Source: Bacteroidia bacterium
Lineage (GTDB): Bacteria; Bacteroidota; Bacteroidia; Cytophagales; Cyclobacteriaceae
DNA: 12,776 bases
Assembly (NCBI GenBank): GCA_025356795.1
Contig: JANXRR010000045.1
Span: 1-12,776 of the forward strand
Reading direction: 5' to 3'
A model generated the notes under the pieces. That model worked only from the letters and a program-made list of their open reading frames with translations, did not search any database and was not told the origin of the DNA. Each line of letters starts with the position of its first letter. The stretch's first letter is position 1. Shown here piece by piece: positions 1 to 6,525 of this stretch. A program made the translations under genes and the position numbers.

Positions 1-632
1 TTAGTATTTATGTAACCTACTCTAAGCACCTCCATATTTTCATGGCGTTCCCCAACACCTATTATTCAAACTTGGAAGCCAAAGGTCATATCAAAAATAT
101 GCCCGTAGTTACTCGCGAAGTTAAGTCCATGTTGGGTTTGGCAGCAGAGGCGCCTGCGGGAGAGCCAGCAAGATTTGGGGCAAAAGATATAAATGATCTA
201 ACGTGGAATGTACTTATGTCTGCATACTCCTGTACCGAATGTGGCCGCTGCACAGCTGAATGCCCAGCCAATATTACGGGCAAGAAACTTTCGCCCCGCA
301 AGATAATGATGGACACCCGCGACAGAATGGAAGAGGTTGGAAGAAGTTTGGAAACAGGAGGCCCCGGTTTTGCTGACGGAAAATTCTTATTGGGCGATTA
401 CATTACGAAAGAGGAAATAAATGCTTGTACTAGTTGCAACGCCTGCGTGGAAGCTTGTCCAGTGCTTATCAATCCGTTGGAAATAATTGTTGAATTGAGG
501 AGATACGTGGCCATGGAAGAGTCAGGTGCGCCAGCTCAATGGAATGCGGTTTTCCAAAATATAGAGACCAATTTTGCGCCTTGGAAATTTGCTCCCAGCG
601 ATCGTTTTAATTGGGCCAAAGAAATTAAATAA
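1..632 (+). CDS. Membrane-anchored [4Fe-4S] dicluster protein, HdrC-like, 5'-partial
   Basis: This is the C-terminal part of an iron-sulfur electron carrier. The frame is open from the first complete codon (base 3), so the ATG at 42 is probably internal: the residues before it (YSKHLHIF) read smoothly into AFPNTYY. As I recall, Bacteroidota homologues are about twice as long and carry N-terminal membrane helices before such a segment. Numbered from the Met at 42, two cluster motifs are visible: Cys64/67/70/74 followed by Pro, and Cys129/132/135/139 followed by Pro, both CxxCxxCxxxCP, separated by a long insertion. The order resembles HdrC and the ferredoxin-like part of succinate dehydrogenase/glycolate oxidase Fe-S subunits. 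The stop lies 4 bases before the next gene, which encodes a CCG-domain protein, so the two probably form one redox complex. The electron donor and acceptor cannot be told from the sequence. Confidence 0.88.
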   Translation, partial: SIYVTYSKHLHIFMAFPNTYYSNLEAKGHIKNMPVVTREVKSMLGLAAEAPAGEPARFGAKDINDLTWNVLMSAYSCTECGRCTAECPANITGKKLSPRKIMMDTRDRMEEVGRSLETGGPGFADGKFLLGDYITKEEINACTSCNACVEACPVLINPLEIIVELRRYVAMEESGAPAQWNAVFQNIETNFAPWKFAPSDRFNWAKEIK

Positions 633-636
633 GTGT

Positions 637-1431
637 ATGACTGAAAATTTTAAAATACCTACAGTTGCCGATTTATCAGCACAAGGCAAAGCACCGGAAG
701 TGCTCTTTTGGGTGGGCTGTGCTGGCTCTTTTGACGATCGCGCCAAGCGAGTTACCCTTGCCTTTGTGAAAATACTGAATGCCGTGGGCGTAAACTTTGC
801 CGTGCTTGGCACCGAAGAAGCTTGCACGGGCGACCCCGCGCGAAGAGCTGGCAATGAATTTTTATTCCAAATGCAAGCCATCAGCAACATTCAAGTGTTG
901 AATGGGTATCACGTAAAGAAAATAGTAACAGTCTGTCCGCATTGTTTTAATACGTTAAAAAATGAATATCCAGAGCTGGGTGGAAATTACGAAGTGATCC
1001 ATCACACAACCTTTCTTCAGCAACTTATCAATGATGGGAAAATAAAATTGAAAGAAGGTGGAGTATTTAAAGGAAAAAAAATTACCTACCACGATTCTTG
1101 TTACATAGGCAGAGCAAATAATATTTATGAAGCCCCTCGCGAAGTGCTTGCTTCGTTAGATGCAGATCTTGTTGAGATGAAACGCTGCCGCACCACCGGC
1201 CTTTGCTGTGGAGCGGGCGGAGCACAAATGTTTAAAGAACCTGAACACGGAAAAAAGGACATTAATGTTGAACGCACCGAAGAGGCATTGGCCACAGGGG
1301 CAACAACCATTGCGGTCGCATGTCCGTTTTGTATGACTATGATGAGCGATGGCGTGAAAAACAAAGAGAAAGAAGAGGAAATTAAAGTAAAAGATATTGC
1401 TGAACTTATTGCCGAGGGGCAAGGGTTGTAG
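637..1431 (+). CDS. (Fe-S)-binding protein with two CCG domains, HdrB/GlcF-like
   Basis: The 264-residue protein has two cysteine-rich CCG (DUF224-type) repeats. Repeat 1 has Cys28, Cys63 (EACTGD, where the usual second Cys of the CC pair is absent) and CPHC at 100-103. Repeat 2 is complete: Cys155 (HDSC), CCGAGG at 190-195 and CPFC at 229-232. This fold holds the unusual noncubane Fe-S centre in HdrB and occurs in glycolate and lactate oxidase subunits GlcF and LutA. The ATG at 637 was chosen because it is 4 bases after the upstream stop and leaves the sequence starting just before the first repeat; an in-frame TTG at 574 would overlap the upstream gene by 59 bases. It is probably co-transcribed with the HdrC-like gene and receives or delivers its electrons. 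The substrate is unknown; no flavin or FAD-oxidase partner is visible in the window. Confidence 0.9.
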   Translation: MTENFKIPTVADLSAQGKAPEVLFWVGCAGSFDDRAKRVTLAFVKILNAVGVNFAVLGTEEACTGDPARRAGNEFLFQMQAISNIQVLNGYHVKKIVTVCPHCFNTLKNEYPELGGNYEVIHHTTFLQQLINDGKIKLKEGGVFKGKKITYHDSCYIGRANNIYEAPREVLASLDADLVEMKRCRTTGLCCGAGGAQMFKEPEHGKKDINVERTEEALATGATTIAVACPFCMTMMSDGVKNKEKEEEIKVKDIAELIAEGQGL

Positions 1432-1493
1432 TGAAAGACTGAGCCATGAGTTTTGCCAGCCATGAGCAATAATATAAACCTCAAAAAAAAATT

Positions 1494-1994
1494 ATGCTAG
1501 TTCCATTTGAAGAGTTATTACCGCAATCTAAGCTGTGGGTTTACCAAACCAATAGAGTTTTTACTAAAGCTGAAAAAGAAATAATCGAAGCCGCGGCAAA
1601 TGCCTTTTGTGAGCAATGGCTTGCGCATGGTCATCCTTTGAAAACTTCCTTCAAACTTTTACATGATCATTTTGTGGTTTTGGCCGTGGATCAATCAGAG
1701 AGTGGTGCAAGCGGCTGCTCTATTGACGGCTCGGTGCGCATGTTAAAAGAACTGCAAGCCGCCCTTGGCATAGATTTTTTTGATCGATCTACCATTGCTT
1801 TTTTAGTAGATGAAAAGATCATGCTTTATAAAGTGAATGAATTGAGAGGGCTTTTTGCGGAAGGCATACTAACGGGTGAGTCACAAGCGTTTAATAATGC
1901 CATGTCCAGCAAAGCAGATTTTGAGAACACTTGGCTCACATCAGTTAACCATAACTGGTTGTCAAAATATATACCGAAAAAAGAACGTGTGTGA
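1494..1994 (+). CDS. Conserved Bacteroidota protein of unknown function (often mislabelled ABC transporter ATPase)
   Basis: This 166-residue soluble protein belongs, by recall of its sequence pattern, to a Bacteroidota family frequently named 'ABC transporter ATPase' in databases. Hallmarks visible here are an N-terminal VPFEELLPQSKLWVYQTNR, WLAHG at 42-46, VVLAVDQSE around 62-69, GCSIDGS at 74-80 and a C-terminal NHNWLSKYI. There is no Walker A, no ABC signature, no signal peptide and no membrane segment, so ATPase activity is unsupported. The gene sits 62 bases after the CCG-domain protein and before the PorE-like lipoprotein. I recall the Fe-S pair followed by this gene in other Bacteroidota, which would hint at a functional link, but that is inference. 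The start at 1494 is the first ATG after the upstream gene and matches the family N terminus. Confidence 0.85.
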   Translation: MLVPFEELLPQSKLWVYQTNRVFTKAEKEIIEAAANAFCEQWLAHGHPLKTSFKLLHDHFVVLAVDQSESGASGCSIDGSVRMLKELQAALGIDFFDRSTIAFLVDEKIMLYKVNELRGLFAEGILTGESQAFNNAMSSKADFENTWLTSVNHNWLSKYIPKKERV

Positions 1995-2036
1995 GGGCAA
2001 ATGCTTTTTCTTAATTTTATAAATCGAAAAAAGAAA

Positions 2037-4058
2037 ATGAATATGTGGTTGAGATCATTGGCTAGTGTTTGCCTGCTGTTGCTTATCTTCTCATGCAGCC
2101 CAGAAAAAAAAGCCATCAAAGCTTTTAAGCTAGGCAAATACCAAACCACCATTAATTTTTATAAAGATATTTTGGTTAAGCAACCTGCCAATGGCAAGGC
2201 TAATTATTTCATGGCCGAATCGTATCGCCTATCCAACCGCATCAAAGAATCTGAAAAATATTATGAGCGCGCCAAAGGGCCTGGTGTACCGAAAGATTCG
2301 GCACTTTTTTATTACAGTGAGTCACTCAAAGCCAACGGAAAATATGATGAAGCCCGTAAGAAATTAGAAGAGCTTGAGCTTACTTCACAAGAGGACAAAA
2401 TGAAAGATCGCGCCCAAAAAGCAATTGATGGATTAAGTTATTTGGATAAGCTGGCAGAAAAACAAAGCTATTATAAAGTAAAAAACCTGGAAGCAGTAAA
2501 CACTCAGCTTAGCGAGTATGCCCCCGTCTATATGAATAGCGAATTATATTTTTCTGCCTCACGGTCCGGTTCAAAAATTTATGAAGCCAATGGCACTCCT
2601 TTTTCTGACTTGTACAAAGCAACTACCAAAGGTGCCAATGTTGATGTAAGTTCAATTAAGCCTTTGCCTTTGACTATTAACGCTCCCAACATTAATGAAG
2701 GATGTATCACGTTTTCACCCGATGGAAAGATAATGGTGTTTGGGAAAGGTAACTCGGGCAAACGTAAAGGGACCAACGATGTTGATTTGTATATGTCGCG
2801 CTACAGAAACGATGCGTGGACTGAACCAACGCTTATCAATATAAACCAACCCGATGGCTGGGACTCAACCCCTGCTTTTGGCAATGATGGGCGCACTCTT
2901 TATTTTTCATCTAATAGAAAAGGAGGCTATGGAGGCCTTGATATTTATAGTGCTCAAATGGATTCGCGCGGCAGGTTTGGAAAAGTAAAAAACCTGGGAG
3001 CCGCTATAAATACTGCTGGTGATGAGATGTTCCCTTATGTAGCTGAAAATGGGAAATTATATTTCTCTTCCGATGGCCACCCCGGCTATGGGATGCTTGA
3101 TATTTTTGTTGTAAACAGAGCCAATGGAAAAGCACTAATCGAAAACCTAGGGCAACCCGTTAATTCTACAGGCGATGACTTTGGTATGTTCTTATTCAAA
3201 GTAGATCGTGGCTTCTTTACCTCTAACCGCGATGGAGGAAAAGGCGATGATGATATTTATACTTTCGTAAATGAAGACCCCAATCTAAAGGTGGTGAATT
3301 ATCTTTTACAGGGAGTTACACTTACACCAAAAAAGAGTGAAAAGGGCAACGAGATTCTTCCGAACACGAAAGTAACCATGTTGGATGATCAAGGAGAGGT
3401 AATGAGTGAAACAACTTCTGGAACTGACGGAAAATTTAATTTTCGTGTCTACGAAAACGAAGACTATACCCTTATAGGGGAAACGGACGGATATATATTG
3501 AAACGAGAATCATATTCAACAAAGGGTAAATCTGTTCCCATCGAATTGCTAAAAGAATTGATAACCAACATTACATTAGATACACTATTGATTTTAGAAA
3601 AACTTGAGAAAAATAAAATTTTTGTTCTTCAGAATATCTACTTTGGTTATGATAGCGCTGACATTCGTTCTGCCGCAGCGGTTGAATTGGATAAACTTGT
3701 ACAATTATTAAACGATAATCCTCAAATAAGAAAAATAGAAATGAGTTCGCACACAGATAGTGTGGCGTCAAATTCTTATAACCTCCAGTTGTCGCAACGA
3801 AGAGCAGAGTCAACGGTTAATTACTTGAAGAAAAAAGGCATTGAAGAAAAACGTTTAGATGCCGTGGGTTATGGTGAAAGCAAGCCCATAGCAAGAAATA
3901 CAAATACGGATGGCACCGACAACCCAGAAGGAAGACAGCGAAATAGAAGAACAGAATTCAAAATTCTTGACATTGGCGAATTACCCAAAAAACCATTGGA
4001 TGAAGAGGATGATGATAAGTACTTTAAAGAATCAGAGCCGATCAAAAAGAATAATTAG
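2037..4058 (+). CDS. OmpA-family lipoprotein with TPR, PD40 propeller and regulatory-like domain (PorE-like)
   Basis: The 673-residue product starts with a lipoprotein signal: MNMWLR, a hydrophobic stretch, then IFSC with Cys20 as the lipidated residue. A more upstream ATG at 2001 would add 12 residues before the charged region and is less likely. Domains in order: TPR-like helices (about 22-140), a PD40/WD40-like propeller (about 150-410) with repeated YFSSNR..GGxDIY blades, a carboxypeptidase-regulatory-like beta sandwich (about 425-510), and an OmpA-C domain (about 533-643). The peptidoglycan-binding pair is present as HTD (Asp574) and LSQRRA (Arg589), 15 residues apart as in OmpA. An acidic tail of about 30 residues follows. 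This architecture and length match PorE of Porphyromonas, which tethers the type IX secretion core to peptidoglycan. Because many Bacteroidota encode several such proteins, PorE identity is an inference. It probably sits in the periplasm, anchored to a membrane. Confidence 0.85.
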   Translation: MNMWLRSLASVCLLLLIFSCSPEKKAIKAFKLGKYQTTINFYKDILVKQPANGKANYFMAESYRLSNRIKESEKYYERAKGPGVPKDSALFYYSESLKANGKYDEARKKLEELELTSQEDKMKDRAQKAIDGLSYLDKLAEKQSYYKVKNLEAVNTQLSEYAPVYMNSELYFSASRSGSKIYEANGTPFSDLYKATTKGANVDVSSIKPLPLTINAPNINEGCITFSPDGKIMVFGKGNSGKRKGTNDVDLYMSRYRNDAWTEPTLININQPDGWDSTPAFGNDGRTLYFSSNRKGGYGGLDIYSAQMDSRGRFGKVKNLGAAINTAGDEMFPYVAENGKLYFSSDGHPGYGMLDIFVVNRANGKALIENLGQPVNSTGDDFGMFLFKVDRGFFTSNRDGGKGDDDIYTFVNEDPNLKVVNYLLQGVTLTPKKSEKGNEILPNTKVTMLDDQGEVMSETTSGTDGKFNFRVYENEDYTLIGETDGYILKRESYSTKGKSVPIELLKELITNITLDTLLILEKLEKNKIFVLQNIYFGYDSADIRSAAAVELDKLVQLLNDNPQIRKIEMSSHTDSVASNSYNLQLSQRRAESTVNYLKKKGIEEKRLDAVGYGESKPIARNTNTDGTDNPEGRQRNRRTEFKILDIGELPKKPLDEEDDDKYFKESEPIKKNN

Positions 4059-4115
4059 AAAACTTCATTCATTCAGTTTCGTATGAGTTACTTTACTAAA
4101 CTTAGTTTTAAGGCA

Positions 4116-4145
4116 TTTAATTTGCTTTGAAAAGCGAAATTTAAA
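4116..4145 (+). promoter_or_regulatory. AT-rich hairpin just before a start codon
   Basis: The stretch reads as a stem of 12 pairs: TTTAA, TTT and GCTT on the left pair with AAGC, AAA and TTAAA on the right, with single-base bulges at 4136 and 4140 and a TGAA loop (4128-4131). It ends 4 bases before the ATG at 4150, so in RNA it would cover the ribosome landing site. It is mostly A-U pairs and could arise by chance in AT-rich DNA. No T run follows, so it is not a standard terminator. Confidence 0.25.
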
Positions 4146-4149
4146 TCTG

Positions 4150-4896
4150 ATGAAGAAAGTAGTTCTCCCCATTCTAGTTTTTTTGCTTTCCCTTGAAATA
4201 CGTGCTCAAGTAAATAGCATAAAATCTTCCTCTATCATCAGCTCAACAGTGGGAGGGGGTGACCGAAGAAATTCTGGAGGAGGGGGAGCTCTCGCTTATT
4301 TCTTTGTTGACTTGATGCTAAACAATGTGGTGCAATGGCAAACTCAGGTACTCGAAAAAAGAGAAGAGATGCCAGAGCTTGTAAGTTTGGAATTGCGATT
4401 GCAAACAGGGTTGCAACCCTCCAACTATTATTTAGCCCTCCCTCGCATTCGCGCAAATTGGGGCTTGTTCTCCACCGATTTTAGAAGAAGCTACTTGGTG
4501 GAATCGAATCCACTCGGTTCTACAAAAGATATTAGCTGGAACGACTGGCAAATACTTCAGATTAATCTCATCCAATCAAATCATGCAAGCTTTAGAGTAG
4601 GTGGCGGCATTATGAATGAAGATTTTAATTCCAAAAATACTTTTCCTGAATATACAATGGCACTGAGCCTTTCATCAAAAAGTAAAATCTACAATGGCGA
4701 GTTTGAATTTAGAACAGCCAGTGATCCACTTACAGGAGCCACTCCGCGTTGGGAGTTAAATGCTCATGTTAACAAGAAACTCTTTGACAGAAATAGAATT
4801 CATGGTTTTATAACTGGAGGAGGAGTTCTTCAGGAATATTATGGCAAGACAGATGTGTGGGCATTTACTGCCGGCATGGTCTTTAAAATTTACTGA
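4150..4896 (+). CDS. Exported protein of unknown function, probable outer-membrane beta-barrel
   Basis: I cannot assign this 248-residue protein to a characterised family. It begins with a clear Sec signal peptide (MKKVV, hydrophobic core, then EIRA before QV, cleavage near residue 20). A short Gly-rich segment follows (VGGGDRR and SGGGGA, about 35-48). The rest alternates polar and hydrophobic residues with many aromatic residues (QPSNYYLALPRIRANWG, FSTDFRRSYLVE, FRVGGGIMNEDF) and ends in FTAGMVFKIY, with a terminal aromatic residue as in many outer-membrane barrels. Size and pattern fit a small barrel of 8-10 strands, but this is inference. It lies 91 bases downstream of the PorE-like lipoprotein gene on the same strand and may be its partner. 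It does not look like PorP/SprF: the typical N-terminal motif of that family is missing. Its tail meets purM tail to tail, 23 bases apart. Confidence 0.75.
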   Translation: MKKVVLPILVFLLSLEIRAQVNSIKSSSIISSTVGGGDRRNSGGGGALAYFFVDLMLNNVVQWQTQVLEKREEMPELVSLELRLQTGLQPSNYYLALPRIRANWGLFSTDFRRSYLVESNPLGSTKDISWNDWQILQINLIQSNHASFRVGGGIMNEDFNSKNTFPEYTMALSLSSKSKIYNGEFEFRTASDPLTGATPRWELNAHVNKKLFDRNRIHGFITGGGVLQEYYGKTDVWAFTAGMVFKIY

Positions 4897-4919
4897 GTGT
4901 AAGCGCTTTAATGCTATTT

Positions 4920-6086
4920 TCAATACTCGAAAGAGCCTGCTAAACTTTTAAGGGTAAGCCTTTTTTTATCAGAAGCTTCTACCCGCCCTATCACTTGCGC
5001 TGCTACGCCATAGCTTTCTGAAATTTGAATTACTTGCTGAGCTAGTTTTTCATTTAAGTATATTTCCATCCGGTGGCCCATGTTGAAGACTTTGTACATC
5101 TCTTTCCAATCGCTGCCAGATTCTTGTTGAATAATCTTGAATAAAGGCGGCACACCAAACAGATTATCTTTTATGATATGAAGGTTGTCAACAAAGTGGA
5201 GAACTTTGGTTTGTCCGCCTCCACTGCAATGCACAATGCCATGAATTTGATTTCGCAATTCATTTAAAATTTGGACTATTATGGGAGCGTACGTTCGTGT
5301 GGGTGAGAGCACAAGTTTACCCACATTAATAGGTGCTTCTGCAATTGTATCTGTTAATAAATACTTGCCAGAGTAAACCAAATCAGTGGGTACAGCAGCA
5401 TCAAATGATTCTGGGTATTTAGTTGCATACACTTTTAAAAACACATCATGGCGGGCAGAAGTAAGCCCATTGCTGCCCATGCCCCCATTGTATTCGCTTT
5501 CATAAGTAGCTTGGCCATACGAAGCTAAACCCACAATTACATCACCCGGTTGAATGCCATCATTTGAAATTACATCTGCTCGTTTCATTCGGGCGGTAAC
5601 GGTGCTATCAACAATAATGGTTCGTACCAAATCACCCACATCGGCAGTTTCACCACCGGTGCTGGTAATGTTCAGTCCATTGATGCGAAGCATTTCCAAT
5701 ACTTCTTCGGTGCCGTTGATGATGGCCGAGATCACTTCACCAGGGATAAGATTTTTATTTCTTCCGATGGTAGATGAAAGTAAAATATTTTGAGTTGCTC
5801 CCACGCAAAGCAAATCATCCACATTCATGATGATGGCATCTTGCGCAATTCCCTTCCATACAGAAAGATCACCTGTTTCTTTCCAATACAAATAAGCTAA
5901 TGATGATTTTGTGCCAGCGCCATCTGCATGCATAACCGTGCAATAGGCCGAGTCGTTGGCTAGAAAATCAGGAACAATTTTACAAAAGGCTTTTGGGAAC
6001 AGGCCCTTGTCGAGTTTTTGAATGGCTTGGTGCACTTCTTCTTTTGATGCTGAAACACCACGCAGGTTGTAACGGTCTGAATTCAA
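4920..6086 (-). CDS. purM: Phosphoribosylformylglycinamidine cyclo-ligase (AIR synthase), Bacteroidota type
   Basis: PurM makes aminoimidazole ribotide from FGAM and ATP, the fifth step of purine synthesis, in the cytoplasm. The 388-residue protein is the longer Bacteroidota form (E. coli PurM is about 345). Visible landmarks are DGAGTK at 55-60 (DGVGTK in E. coli), the metal/ATP-binding region MNVDDLL at 88-94, STGGETAD at 142-149, MGSNGLTSARHD at 203-214, HCSGGGQTK in the C-terminal half and NMGHRMEIY near the end. The start is a TTG at 6086: an in-frame stop lies two codons upstream and no ATG precedes the conserved NSDRYNLRGVSASKE. No other pur gene is nearby. Some databases call this branch 'AIR synthase-related', but the strong conservation makes PurM the best call. 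Confidence 0.92.
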   Translation of the reverse strand: MNSDRYNLRGVSASKEEVHQAIQKLDKGLFPKAFCKIVPDFLANDSAYCTVMHADGAGTKSSLAYLYWKETGDLSVWKGIAQDAIIMNVDDLLCVGATQNILLSSTIGRNKNLIPGEVISAIINGTEEVLEMLRINGLNITSTGGETADVGDLVRTIIVDSTVTARMKRADVISNDGIQPGDVIVGLASYGQATYESEYNGGMGSNGLTSARHDVFLKVYATKYPESFDAAVPTDLVYSGKYLLTDTIAEAPINVGKLVLSPTRTYAPIIVQILNELRNQIHGIVHCSGGGQTKVLHFVDNLHIIKDNLFGVPPLFKIIQQESGSDWKEMYKVFNMGHRMEIYLNEKLAQQVIQISESYGVAAQVIGRVEASDKKRLTLKSLAGSFEY

Positions 6087-6158
6087 ATTTCAATTGATTT
6101 TGAGATCGCAAGTTAGCACTTCTTGAGAACCCAAAACATTAGTCTGAGCTATTGTTGA

Positions 6159-6425
6159 TTATTCATATTTTAATTTTTCAATTGGGTTTGCATAGACAGC
6201 TCCGATGGATTTGGAAACTACTACTGCCACAGCAACTACCAACACTATTATACCAGGGATTAGAAACAACCACCACTCTAAACTAATGTGGGTTACAAAA
6301 TTACTTAGCCAACTATTTACTGAATAGTAGGCTATAGGCACCGCAATTAGGAAAGAGATACCTATCAACAGAATATACTCGCGGGAGAACATACTTAAAA
6401 TATTTGCTAACGATGCCCCCAAAAC
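6159..6425 (-). pseudogene. C-terminal remnant of an FtsX/MacB-type ABC transporter permease
   Basis: The frame encodes about 88 residues matching only the last part of an FtsX-like permease: VLGASLANILSMFSRE, a first hydrophobic helix, a WLSNF..HISLEWW loop, a second hydrophobic helix and the typical ending YANPIEKLKYE. Full proteins of this type in Bacteroidota are usually near 800 residues with an N-terminal MacB-like domain; all of that is missing. The frame is closed by TAG at 6426-6428 directly before VLGAS, where the family normally reads RKVLGAS. The only available start is a TTG that lies inside this conserved motif, so translation as a real protein is unlikely. Further stops occur in the same frame just upstream. 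The remnant fills most of the 439-base gap between purM and the methyltransferase gene. The rest of that gap holds no other gene that I can see. Confidence 0.8.
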
Positions 6426-6468
6426 CTAACATTATGAATACTATCTCAACTGGAAGGAATCATTTATT

Positions 6469-6490
6469 TTGATCAAAGTGAATTGACCAA
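6469..6490 (-). terminator. Candidate hairpin downstream of the methyltransferase gene
   Basis: TTGATCAA at 6469-6476 and TTGACCAA at 6483-6490 can pair over 8 positions (one G-U in minus-strand RNA) with a 6-base loop. It begins 36 bases after the stop of the RlmL-like gene. No good T run follows on either strand, so it is at best a weak transcript end; the first arm is itself a palindrome, which weakens the case. Confidence 0.25.
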
Positions 6491-6525
6491 TGCTCTCTTA
6501 TTCGAATTTTTCATTACTCAAAACT

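Noticed and set aside
574..636. An N-terminal extension of the CCG-domain protein starting at TTG 574
   Set aside because: It would overlap the upstream gene by 59 bases, and the ATG at 637 sits right after that gene's stop and fits the domain start.
1443..1466. Direct repeat GCCATGAG at 1443-1450 and 1459-1466, with a tiny 8-codon ORF at 1446
   Set aside because: It is too short to call a repeat element or a leader peptide; no further copies or ribosome site were seen.
4247..4290. Two G-rich runs (GGAGGGGG) as a possible phase-variable tract
   Set aside because: The runs are only five G long, which is short for slippage, and they encode a Gly-rich linker in an intact frame.
4897..4919. TAAGCGCTTTA between two convergent genes as a bidirectional terminator
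   Set aside because: It is a loopless palindrome with no stem of useful length and no clear T run.
5554..5793. Opposite-strand open frames inside purM, the methyltransferase, tdk and PBP2 genes
   Set aside because: They are antisense to strongly conserved coding regions, lack recognisable domains and have no start signals, so they are shadows.
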